DNA of 64,000 bases from Mesorhizobium sp. M9A.F.Ca.ET.002.03.1.2. Its GTDB lineage: Bacteria; Pseudomonadota; Alphaproteobacteria; Rhizobiales; Rhizobiaceae. Location: contig NZ_CP034443.1 of NCBI RefSeq assembly GCF_003952365.1, forward strand, positions 5,201,001 through 5,265,000. The letters run 5' to 3'. A program made the translations under genes and the position numbers. Of this stretch, positions 33,009-40,418 are shown piece by piece (position 1 is the first letter of the stretch; every line of letters starts with the position of its first letter). Under the pieces are notes generated by a model. That model searched no databases. It saw only the letters and a program-made list of their open reading frames with translations, and had not been told where the DNA came from.

Positions 33009-34466
33009 TCAGAGGCCGAGGCCGCCGATGCAGACATACTTGGTATCCAGATAGTCCTCGATGCCCTGATGTCCGCCTTCCTTGCCGAGGCCCGATTCCT
33101 TGACGCCGCCGAACGGCGCCTCAGGCGTGGTGATGAGCCCCTCATTGACCCCGACCATGCCGTATTTCAGCCCTTCCATGACCCGGAAGGCGCGGCCGAG
33201 ATCGCCGGTGTAGAAATAGCAGGCGAGGCCGAATTCGGTGTCGTTGGCAAGAGCGACGGCTTCCTCTTCGGTCTCGAACTTGAACACGGGTGCTACCGGG
33301 CCAAAGATCTCTTCCTTCATGAAGCGCATCTTCGGCGTCGCATCGGCGATCACCGTCGGCTGGAAGAACGAACCGCCGAGCGCATGGCGCTTGCCGCCGG
33401 CGACCACCTTGCCGCCCTTGTCGGTGGCGTCGGCGATCAGTTCCTCGACCTTTTCCACCGCCTTCTCGTCGATCAGCGGCCCCTGCTGCACGCCGTCCTC
33501 GAGGCCGGAACCGACCTTCAGCCCGTTGCTGGCGGCGGCGAGCTTTTCGACGAACTTGTCGTAGACGCCAGCCTGAACCAGGAAGCGGTTGGTGCAGACG
33601 CAGGTCTGGCCGGAATTGCGGTATTTGGCCGTGATCGCACCGGCGACGGCACGTTCGATGTCGGCGTCGTCGAAGACCAGGAACGGCGCGTTGCCGCCAA
33701 GCTCCATCGACACTTTCTTGACGGTCGTCGACGACTTCTGGATCAGGATCTTGCCGACCTCGGTCGAGCCGGTGAAGGTGATCTTCTTGACCAGCGGGTT
33801 GGCGCAGATCTCGTCGCCGATCTCGCCGGCCGCACCCGTCAGGATGTTGATGACGCCCTTGGGGAAGCCGACCTCCTCGGCGAGCGCGCCCCAGGCGAGG
33901 CCGGAATAAGGCGTCTGCGACGCCGGTTTGACGACCGCCGTGCAGCCTGCGGCAAGCGCCGGGCCAAGTTTGCGGGCCAGCATCGAGGACGGGAAATTCC
34001 AAGGCGTGATGGCGGCGATGACGCCGACCGGCTCCTTGGTCACCAGGATGCGGCGGTCCGCCCAGGGCGACGGCACGACATCGCCATAGGTGCGGCGGCC
34101 TTCCTCGGCGAACCACAATATGTAGGACGCGGCCGAGCCGATCTCGCCCTTCGATTCGAACAGCGACTTGCCCTGCTCGATCGTCAGCAGCTCGGCCAGC
34201 ACGTCCTGATTGTCCATCATCGCGTCATGCAGTTTGCGCAACAGCTTCGAACGCTCGAGCGCGGTGGTCTTGCGCCATGTCTTGAAGGCGGCGTCGGCGG
34301 CTTCGATGGCGCGGCGCGTCTCGACCTTGCCCGACTTCGGCACGGTGCCGATCTTGAGGCCGGTGGCCGGATTGTTGACGTCGACCGTCTGGCCACTGTC
34401 GGCCTGCACCCACTCGCCGTTGATGAGATTGGCCTGGCGCATGAAATGGCTGGTTTTCTGAAGCAT
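33009..34466 (-). CDS. gabD: NAD(P)-dependent succinate-semialdehyde dehydrogenase-like enzyme
   Basis: 485 residues of the aldehyde dehydrogenase superfamily: ITPWNFPSSMLARK (cofactor site), FTGSTEVGK, catalytic Glu255 in SMELGGNAP and Cys289 in SGQTCVC, followed by EEIFGPVAPVF and a C-terminal GGVKESGLGKEGG. The CxC pair beside the nucleophile and overall length match GabD, which oxidises succinate semialdehyde to succinate. Some close relatives act on glutarate semialdehyde or glycolaldehyde. Since it is paired with galM, a sugar-derived aldehyde is also possible, so the symbol is a best guess. Confidence 0.82.
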   Translation of the reverse strand: MLQKTSHFMRQANLINGEWVQADSGQTVDVNNPATGLKIGTVPKSGKVETRRAIEAADAAFKTWRKTTALERSKLLRKLHDAMMDNQDVLAELLTIEQGKSLFESKGEIGSAASYILWFAEEGRRTYGDVVPSPWADRRILVTKEPVGVIAAITPWNFPSSMLARKLGPALAAGCTAVVKPASQTPYSGLAWGALAEEVGFPKGVINILTGAAGEIGDEICANPLVKKITFTGSTEVGKILIQKSSTTVKKVSMELGGNAPFLVFDDADIERAVAGAITAKYRNSGQTCVCTNRFLVQAGVYDKFVEKLAAASNGLKVGSGLEDGVQQGPLIDEKAVEKVEELIADATDKGGKVVAGGKRHALGGSFFQPTVIADATPKMRFMKEEIFGPVAPVFKFETEEEAVALANDTEFGLACYFYTGDLGRAFRVMEGLKYGMVGVNEGLITTPEAPFGGVKESGLGKEGGHQGIEDYLDTKYVCIGGLGL

Positions 34467-34668
34467 GGTCTAGCCTCCGTTCGGCGCACTGACGGGCCGG
34501 TATCTGGATTTCTTTGGTGGGCGTGCGCACTGGCATCGATGCCGGCACGCCTGGAGCCACTGCTCTTTACCTAGGGCAAGCCCCGCAATCAATCGCAAGA
34601 TGGCATATAGGGTTTGGGCCAGCCAAGGCGAGAGCAACCTGCGCCCCAGTTGCTGTCCGAACACGTTG

Positions 34669-35616
34669 CTATCCGAAGACATGGACGACCACCGTCAGCC
34701 AGAAGGCCGTGGTGACGACCGCGCAGGCGGTGGCGATGGTCATCTGGTTCGATGCCAGCGCCTGGCCGGTTCCGAACTGCGTGGCAATCAGGTAGGAATT
34801 GACGCCGGATGGCAGCGCGGCCGCCACGACCGCCACCTTCGCCGACAGCGGCGGCAGGCCAAACAGCCAGACCAGGCCGAGTGCGACGGCCGGCATCAGC
34901 AGCAGCTTCAGCGCCGACAGCGCCAGAGCCGGCCGCACGTTGCCGGAGATGCCGAAACGGCACAGGCCAAGCCCCATGGCGAACAACGCGACCGGTCCGG
35001 CGATGTTGGCCAACGCATCGACCAGCCGCACGGCCAGTGCCGGCAGCGGCAGGTCGGCGATACGCCATACCCATCCGGCCATGATGCCGATGATCAGCGG
35101 ATTGGAGAACATTTTTTGAAAGAAGCTCCGGATGACGCGGAGCGGATGCACGTGCTCGTCACGGCGGCCAAAAATTTCAAACAGGATGATCGACGCCATG
35201 ATCATCGTCGGCAGATGCACGGAGATCAGCAGCGACAGCACTTCGAATCCACTTGGCCCGAATGTGCCGAGGACGAATGGGATGCCGAGCAGGACGAGAT
35301 TGGAAAAAGCCGACGACACGCCGCCGACGACCCCCGCACGCGCATCGCGCCCGAACACCCGCGTGATGACCAGATGGCCTGCGGCCCACGTGACTGCCGC
35401 CGCCGCGAAATAGGCACTCCAGAACAACCAGGGCGCGGAGCCATGGAAATCGGCGTTGACCATGGTGCGGAACAGAAGCAGCGGCATCGCCACCCCGACG
35501 GCGAACTCGGCGATGGCCTCGCCCGCCTCGGCCCTGAGATAGCCGGTGAGCCCGGCCAGATAGCCGAGCGCGACGAGGCCGAAGACAAAAAGGACCGTTT
35601 CGATGAGTGGAGACAT
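34669..35616 (-). CDS. Auxin efflux carrier (AEC) family transporter
   Basis: 315 residues, strongly hydrophobic, about ten membrane helices in two halves separated by a charged loop (FGRRDEHVHPLRVIRS). The N-terminal SPLIETVLFVFGLVALGYLAG and the C-terminal SGVNSYLIATQFGTGQALAS with conserved Asn/Thr are typical of AEC transporters, which move organic anions such as malonate or malate. ATG 35616 is chosen for AGGGG just upstream. Longer versions are unsupported. Substrate unknown. Confidence 0.86.
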   Translation of the reverse strand: MSPLIETVLFVFGLVALGYLAGLTGYLRAEAGEAIAEFAVGVAMPLLLFRTMVNADFHGSAPWLFWSAYFAAAAVTWAAGHLVITRVFGRDARAGVVGGVSSAFSNLVLLGIPFVLGTFGPSGFEVLSLLISVHLPTMIMASIILFEIFGRRDEHVHPLRVIRSFFQKMFSNPLIIGIMAGWVWRIADLPLPALAVRLVDALANIAGPVALFAMGLGLCRFGISGNVRPALALSALKLLLMPAVALGLVWLFGLPPLSAKVAVVAAALPSGVNSYLIATQFGTGQALASNQMTIATACAVVTTAFWLTVVVHVFG

Positions 35617-35784
35617 TTTTCCCCTGATAGGCGAGCCGGGATCGCAGCGCAATCGCCCGCCTTGCGGAGCGGTCTGTCCTCGCAAAACGGCCAGGCCTGG
35701 TCATGCCTTGTCTTTCAGCCGGCTTTGCCTCCCTATATGCGGTCACCGGCTACCCACCTGCCGGTCACCGGAAAAGGACGTCTG

Positions 35785-36333
35785 ATGCTTCGATTTGTAC
35801 TGGCGCTATTGCTGCTCGTCGTTCCCGCCGCGGCCCATGCGACGGAAGCCGGCTGGGCGCTGTTGCGCGACGGCGGACATGTGGTGCTGCTTCGCCATGC
35901 CATGGTCACCGGCACCACCGATCCGGCGAATTTCGACATCGAAAAATGCGCGACCCAGGTCAATCTCTCGACGCGCGGCAAGCAGCAGGCGCGCAAGATC
36001 GGCGCGCTGTTCGGCGCCCGCGCGGCACCAATCGAGCGTGTGCTGTCCAGCCGCTACTGCCGCTGCATGGACACCGCCCGCATAGCTTTCGAAAGCGACG
36101 CGGAGCCCTTCCCCCCGCTTGACCTGCTGAAAACCGAGGCGGGCGAGAAAGCCGCCCAGCTCGCCGCGGTCATGGACGAGATCCGCGGTTATTCCGGCTC
36201 CGACAATCTGGTCATGGTCACTCATCTGGAGAACATCATGGCCCTCACCGGCATCTCGCCGCGCGAAGGCGAAGCCGTGATCGTCGAGCCGCAAGGCGAC
36301 AGCCTGCGCGTGCTCGGCCGCGTCACTTTCTAA
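35785..36333 (+). CDS. Exported histidine phosphatase-family protein
   Basis: 182 residues with a Sec signal peptide (FVLALLLLVVPAAAHA). The phosphohistidine motif is LLRHAMV (Arg-His), followed by NLSTRGKQQARKIG, a SSRYCRCMDTA segment with the second arginine region and MVTHLENI with the second catalytic histidine. It matches the SixA-like/phosphoglycerate-mutase superfamily exported branch. Ribosome site AAAAGGA precedes the ATG. Divergent from the AEC transporter. Its stop codon overlaps a 54-bp palindrome. Confidence 0.83.
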   Translation: MLRFVLALLLLVVPAAAHATEAGWALLRDGGHVVLLRHAMVTGTTDPANFDIEKCATQVNLSTRGKQQARKIGALFGARAAPIERVLSSRYCRCMDTARIAFESDAEPFPPLDLLKTEAGEKAAQLAAVMDEIRGYSGSDNLVMVTHLENIMALTGISPREGEAVIVEPQGDSLRVLGRVTF

Positions 36334-36385
36334 GGTGTGTTGATATTCAGGTGATGCCGGCCTGACCTGAATCTCAATACACCTT
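36332..36385. repeat. 54-bp palindrome at the phosphatase stop codon
   Basis: AAGGTGTGTTGATATTCAGG pairs with the complement ending AATACACCTT with two mismatches, loop GATGCCGGCCTG. There is no T-run, so it is a repeat-type palindrome rather than a classical terminator. The remaining gap to 36641 shows nothing else. Confidence 0.65.
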
Positions 36386-36641
36386 AGTCCGCGCTGGAGC
36401 CGGTTAAAGCGTTCGCTAGTGGTGAAAGTCTAGCGCTTGCTGCCTGAGCGGAATACCGGTTTCGACCCTTCTCTGCCATTCCTTCGGAGAGGGGAAGCCG
36501 TGACCCAATGCGGTCTTTCCGTTGCGAGCGTCGCTTGCTGGAGCTGCGTTCGTCAGTTGGAGGCCAATGGTATTTTTAATGGAACGCTAATATACAAGGA
36601 GGCTCGAACGAGCAGCGCCTGCCAAATACTTGAGGAATGCC

Positions 36642-36974
36642 ATGCGAAGGTTCATCTTCACGGCAATGTGTATCGCCGCAGCAACATCCGCTAACGCCCA
36701 TGATTGGTACAAAGACAGGGTTGACCCACAGACGAAATTCAAGTGTTGCGGTGGTTCTGATTGCCGCGCCATACCTCGGTCTTCAGTGCAGTCCAGGATA
36801 GACGGTGGTTACACTTATTTACCGCATAATTTCACCATCCCACGGGACCGTGTACAGGAATCCCCAGACGGCCAATACCATATCTGCGAGAATACCTACG
36901 CCGTAACCAATAATCTGTATTGGCGTTGCTTTTTCGCGCCTCGTGTCGATGTCTCTCTATTTCTCCCGCGTTAA
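36642..36974 (+). CDS. Small secreted Cys-containing protein of unknown function
   Basis: 110 residues with a Sec signal peptide (FIFTAMCIAAATSANA). The mature part begins HDWYKDRVDPQTKFKCCGG and has a CCGGSDC cluster and two further cysteines (HICENT, WRCFF), suggesting disulfides in the periplasm. GAGGA lies 5 nt before ATG 36642. I recognise no family function, though such HDWY...CCGGSDC proteins occur in rhizobia. Its surroundings are AT-richer than average, which may point to acquisition. Confidence 0.68.
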   Translation: MRRFIFTAMCIAAATSANAHDWYKDRVDPQTKFKCCGGSDCRAIPRSSVQSRIDGGYTYLPHNFTIPRDRVQESPDGQYHICENTYAVTNNLYWRCFFAPRVDVSLFLPR

Positions 36975-37173
36975 GAAAAATACTGCGCGTCGTTGCCGGA
37001 ATCGACATCGGCAAGGCGCGCAGCTGTGACAAATTCGGTCGCACAGCTCGCTTCGCTGAACGGACGTTCGCGTTCGCAACACGGGAAAGCATCCGATAGC
37101 GGATTGCCCTGTTCTGGCGCACCTGGCTCGTTCCAGCCAATGCGGATGACGGCTAACCACCCGTTACCTAGCG

Positions 37174-37626
37174 TTAGATTTTCACCGCTAGCAGCCATGC
37201 GTCGATACGGAGCTTCCACCCCTCGATCAAGTGCACGAACGCATCCTCCGTCAGCTCGGACAGATACGATTGTCCTGCCGCGTTCAGGGCCGTGAACGTG
37301 TAGGCAATCGACGCCTCCGTGCCTCCGTCAGCGGTCGGCTGGCAGGCCACTTCGACAAATCCGAAGCGCGAATCCGGCGTAACCCGGACATAGCGAACAC
37401 GATGCGCCACGGGATCCCAGTCCGTGCAGGCCCAGAGCGTGGTCTCGTCACCGTGGGCGGTCCGGAAGACCATGCCCTGACGCGTCTCCCCGTCCTGCGG
37501 ATGCAGAAACTCCGGGTTCCAGCCGTCCACCCACAGCGTCTCTCCAATCGGCGTGAACAGCGCAAAGACGCGGTCGACCGGCCCCGAAAGCACGATGCCG
37601 TGGCTGCGCTCGAGATGGTTCGTCAT
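37174..37626 (-). CDS. SRPBCC (START-like) domain protein
   Basis: 150 residues of the Bet v1/START fold: VLSGPVDRVFALFTPIGETLW at the first strand-helix, WVDGWNPEFL, then antiparallel strands and a long C-terminal helix (YLSELTEDAFVHLIEGWKLRI). Members bind hydrophobic ligands or act as polyketide cyclase-like proteins. No specific role is visible. It overlaps the upstream ribbon-helix-helix-type gene by 4 bp, so the two are translated together. Confidence 0.78.
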   Translation of the reverse strand: MTNHLERSHGIVLSGPVDRVFALFTPIGETLWVDGWNPEFLHPQDGETRQGMVFRTAHGDETTLWACTDWDPVAHRVRYVRVTPDSRFGFVEVACQPTADGGTEASIAYTFTALNAAGQSYLSELTEDAFVHLIEGWKLRIDAWLLAVKI

Positions 37627-37877
37627 CCGCCCTCCCCGCCGGTTTCCGCCAGACGGTGGCTGTCCGCCGCGCCAAGCTCCAGCCCGTAGATCCGCTTCAA
37701 TTGGCTGATTGTTTCCAGGGTCGCGGGGGAAAACGGCGTCCGGCCTTCGAAGGCGTGCAGCACGATGCCCTCGATGAGGTCACCCAGGCTCATGTCGCGA
37801 TGCTCGGCCAAGGCCTTGAGCACCTTCACCAATCGTTTTTCCAGGCGCACCCCGGTCTGCACGCGTTCTATGGTCAT
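37623..37877 (-). CDS. Small ribbon-helix-helix-like protein
   Basis: 84 residues. The N-terminal TGVRLEKRLVKVLKALAEHRDMSLGDLIEGIVLHAFEGR matches a strand-helix-helix DNA-binding unit of the MetJ/Arc type, followed by a helical tail. It is coupled to the SRPBCC gene by a 4-bp overlap. A 10-bp palindrome (TACCATGGTA, 37888-37897) lies just upstream of its start and could be an autoregulatory operator. This two-gene layout resembles toxin-antitoxin pairs, but an SRPBCC protein is not a known toxin. Confidence 0.68.
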   Translation of the reverse strand: MTIERVQTGVRLEKRLVKVLKALAEHRDMSLGDLIEGIVLHAFEGRTPFSPATLETISQLKRIYGLELGAADSHRLAETGGEGG

Positions 37878-37887
37878 AAATAGGTTC

Positions 37888-37904
37888 TACCATGGTACAT
37901 TGGT
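37888..37904. promoter_or_regulatory. Candidate operator for the ribbon-helix-helix protein
   Basis: The perfect palindrome TACCATGGTA is followed by a second GGTAC (TGGTACATTGGTAC), 10 bp upstream of the gene start. Repeated short half-sites like these suit ribbon-helix-helix dimers. No binding evidence. Confidence 0.35.
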
Positions 37905-38131
37905 ACAAACAACCGCTCGCCGATGGCAGGCATGTGTGTTGCCGAAATACCACCGCGGAAGGAAGCCGCGATTCCGCCACGACAATGCCGCTTGCGACAA
38001 CCGGTCGCAGCGGCTATAGGCGCGATCCCGGTCACGAAAACCGAAGCGAGCACAACGGTTGGAGCTTTTTGCCTCCGCCCGCGCAGGCGGCATTACCGTC
38101 CTGTGTACGGCGCCGTTTCGGAGATTGGGAT

Positions 38132-38203
38132 TGGGGTGTAGCTCAGCGGAAGAGCGCCGGACTTGGGTCCGGAGGCCGGAGGTTCAATTCCTTCCACCCA
38201 CCA
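38132..38203 (+). tRNA. tRNA-like sequence, probably degenerate (anticodon TGG, Pro-like)
   Basis: It has a good D-arm (GCTC/GAGC), T-arm (GGAGG TTCAATT CCTTC) and an encoded CCA end. The anticodon stem CCGGA/TCCGG closes a loop of only six bases (CTTGGG), and the acceptor 3' strand is one base short of pairing with TGGGGTG. Two single-base losses suggest a decayed or mobile-element tRNA. If used, the anticodon reads as TGG. Confidence 0.5.
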
Positions 38204-38276
38204 CGGATAGCTCAGTTTGGTAGAGCGTCAGATTTAGGGTCTGATTGTCGAAGGTTCAAATCCTTCTCCATTTGGC
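38204..38276 (+). tRNA. tRNA-like sequence, anticodon TAG (Leu-like), poor acceptor stem
   Basis: D-arm GCTC/GAGC, a five-pair anticodon stem TCAGA/TCTGA with loop TTTAGGG (anticodon TAG), and T-arm GAAGG TTCAAAT CCTTC are all good. The acceptor stem pairs only at its inner three positions, no CCA is encoded and the short variable region is unlike class II tRNA-Leu. Its expected 5' acceptor strand overlaps the CCA of the preceding tRNA-like unit. Probably not a normal housekeeping tRNA. Confidence 0.45.
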
Positions 38277-38647
38277 CTCGAAAGCCAGCACCTTCAGGTG
38301 GTGTTATCTGAAAAACGGTCCGGGGACTGGAATGCGAAAGACCTGACGGACGACCCAAACCTGTGGGCGCGGGCCGGATCGAAGGGTTTTTCGCCATCGG
38401 CTCGCGGCCAGGCCCGCGGTGACGATCAAGGCGCAGCATCGCCGGCAAGGGAGGTCAAGGCCTCCGGCGCCCGCTTTGCTGCCTCGCGATCCGCTCCCGA
38501 AGGCCCGCCATGGGCGGATGCCACCGGTCCCCGGATCATTCGTGCCCGGAACGTGACGTGAGAGACGACGTGAAACGAGAAGCGAAAGGATGATCGACGC
38601 ATGACTTGACGCCTCGCATGGGGCCATGCCCGACAGGAGTAATGACA
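38277..38647. other. Gap with no recognised gene
   Basis: This region lies between the tRNA-like pair and the slipin gene. The last 15 bp contains GACAGGAG, the ribosome site for the next gene. No promoter motif can be named with confidence. Confidence 0.4.
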
Positions 38648-39790
38648 ATGACTGTTCTCGATAAGGTTCTTGGGCGCGAGCGCGTCCTCGTAAAGGAAAA
38701 CGAACGTGCCATCACGCTCTACAAGGGCGAGATCAAGGCTGTTCTGGTGCCGGGCGAGCATTGGCTCGCCAACCGGCGCCAGAGCCTTGACGTGTCGCGG
38801 CATGATCTGAAGAACCCGGAATTTGTTTCGGCGTACGAGAAGGCGTTGTTCGACAAGCTCCCGGATGTGGCCGCGCGTCATTTCACCGTCGTTCGCACCG
38901 GGCGCACGGAAGTCGCCGTCATCGAGCGTGACGGCAGCCTCCATGCCGTTCTGGCGCCGGACCGCAAGCTCGTCCTGTGGACGGACGCCGGGCCGTGGAC
39001 GGTGACGGTGATCGACACCGCCACCGATCTCGCGATCGATCCGGCTGTGATGCGCCGGCTCGGCCAGGCCCGAAAGGCGGAGCTGATGTCCGTCCATCCG
39101 GTCGTGGATGGGCAGGCCGGACTGCTCTTCGTCGACGGCGCCCTTGTGCGGACGCTGACGGCGGGCGTGCATGGGTTCTGGAACGTCGGGCGCATGGTGC
39201 AGATCAAGGTCGTCGACCTCAAGCGCCAGTCGCTCGACGTCGCCGGGCAGGAAGTGCTGACCAAGGATCGTGTCACGATCCGCGTCAACATCGCCGCCGA
39301 ATACCGTGTCGTCGACCCGGTTCAGGCGGTGAGCGCGGTGAAGGACTTCTCCGAAGCCCTCTACCGCGCCCTGCAATACGCCTTCCGCAAGACGCTCGGC
39401 GCGCTGACGCTCGACCAGATCCTCGAGAAGAAGGTGACGATCGACGAGGAAGCCGCCGGCAAGGTCCGTGCCGACATGGCCGAGATCGGGATCGAGGTCA
39501 GCGATATCGCCCTCAAGGATGTCATCCTGCCGGGCGAGATGCGCGAGATCCTCAACCAGGTGGTGTCGGCCGAGAAGCAGGCCGAGGCCAACGTCATCCG
39601 TCGCCGTGAGGAGACGAACGCCACGCGTTCGCTGCTCAACACGGCCAAGGTGATGGCCGAGAACCCGGTGATGCTGCGGCTGAAGGAGCTCGAGGCTCTG
39701 GAAACCATCGCCGGCAAGGTCGAGCGGCTGACCGTCCACAACGGAACGGGCGGGCTGCTGAACGACCTGGTCAAGCTCCGCGAGAGCTGA
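38648..39790 (+). CDS. Slipin / SPFH (band 7) family protein
   Basis: 380 residues. ATG 38648 is preferred over 38642 because GGAG is 8 nt away. The C-terminal two-thirds is an SPFH domain: VVDLKRQSLDVAGQEVLTKDRV, then AALYR-type helix EALYRALQYAFRKTLGALTLDQIL and EIGIEVSDIALKDVILPGEM, ending in a coiled-coil with RRREETNATRSLLNTA. The N-terminal 190 residues form another beta-rich domain and lack the usual membrane hairpin, so membrane attachment must be indirect. Family members organise membrane microdomains and protease access. A terminator follows. Confidence 0.82.
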   Translation: MTVLDKVLGRERVLVKENERAITLYKGEIKAVLVPGEHWLANRRQSLDVSRHDLKNPEFVSAYEKALFDKLPDVAARHFTVVRTGRTEVAVIERDGSLHAVLAPDRKLVLWTDAGPWTVTVIDTATDLAIDPAVMRRLGQARKAELMSVHPVVDGQAGLLFVDGALVRTLTAGVHGFWNVGRMVQIKVVDLKRQSLDVAGQEVLTKDRVTIRVNIAAEYRVVDPVQAVSAVKDFSEALYRALQYAFRKTLGALTLDQILEKKVTIDEEAAGKVRADMAEIGIEVSDIALKDVILPGEMREILNQVVSAEKQAEANVIRRREETNATRSLLNTAKVMAENPVMLRLKELEALETIAGKVERLTVHNGTGGLLNDLVKLRES

Positions 39791-39811
39791 GCTGAAGTAA
39801 CATCATGCAAA

Positions 39812-39841
39812 GGGCCGCCGGGCCAACCGGCGGCCCTTCTT
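39812..39841 (+). terminator. Rho-independent terminator after the slipin gene
   Basis: GGGCCGCCGG pairs perfectly with CCGGCGGCCC around GCCAA, followed by TTCTT. Confidence 0.8.
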
Positions 39842-39966
39842 GCGTTCGCCAAGTAACCATCCCATCTGCGCCCGGCGCATCAGGCCTTTTCCTGCCCGGA
39901 AAAACCGATTAGACAGCGCCCAAACACATGCGGACAGATTCCGCCCGCAACCCGAAGGAAAAGCCG

Positions 39967-40251
39967 TTGTCCACCACGTTCGACAAAGTCGCCAAGATCA
40001 TCGCCGACACCAGTGAGATCGATATCGACACGATCACCCCTGAAAGCCACACCATCGACGATCTCGGCATCGACAGCCTCGACTTTCTCGACATCGTCTT
40101 TGCCATCGACAAGGAATTCGGCATCAAGGTGCCGCTGGAAAAGTGGACGCAAGAGGTCAATGACGGCAAGGCCTCGACCGACGATTACTTCGTCATGAAG
40201 AACCTGTGCGCCAAGATCGACGCACTGGTCGCGGCCAAGAGCGCCGCGTGA
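39967..40251 (+). CDS. acpXL: Acyl carrier protein AcpXL for very-long-chain fatty acid
   Basis: 94 residues from TTG 39967, with AAGGAA 8 nt upstream. Upstream codons are not conserved in the family. The phosphopantetheine serine is Ser37 in [31 protein letters not shown] and DYFVMKNLC are specific to AcpXL rather than housekeeping AcpP. It carries the growing 27-hydroxyoctacosanoate-type chain that LpxXL adds to lipid A in rhizobia. First gene of the long-chain cluster. Confidence 0.93.
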   Translation: MSTTFDKVAKIIADTSEIDIDTITPESHTIDDLGIDSLDFLDIVFAIDKEFGIKVPLEKWTQEVNDGKASTDDYFVMKNLCAKIDALVAAKSAA

Positions 40252-40283
40252 GTGCGCGCCCTTGACGCGCCTTGCCGCATGAC

Positions 40284-40379
40284 CCCGAAAATCGAAATCG
40301 ATTTTCGCTGGGGATCATGCGCAAAATCAAAAATGCTACAGCGTCCTTTGCGCATCCAAGAGGATGCGCGGCGCTGTAG
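40284..40379. repeat. Intergenic palindromes between acpXL and fabF2XL
   Basis: Hairpin one is GAAAATCGA/TCGATTTTC. Hairpin two is a nested structure, CTACAGCG/CGCTGTAG enclosing GCGCATCC/GGATGCGC. This gap is where related clusters often carry fabZXL; no trace of that gene is seen here. Confidence 0.75.
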
Positions 40380-40418
40380 TCGCCTGACCCACAACAGCCG
40401 CCCCATGAAGCCTCGCCC

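Noticed and set aside
34600..36333. 577-residue frame covering the AEC gene and the phosphatase
   Set aside because: Only the last 182 residues are real. The rest is antisense to the AEC transporter.
38200..38276. TAG anticodon as an amber suppressor tRNA
   Set aside because: Anticodon 5'-TAG-3' reads CUA (Leu); an amber suppressor would need CTA.
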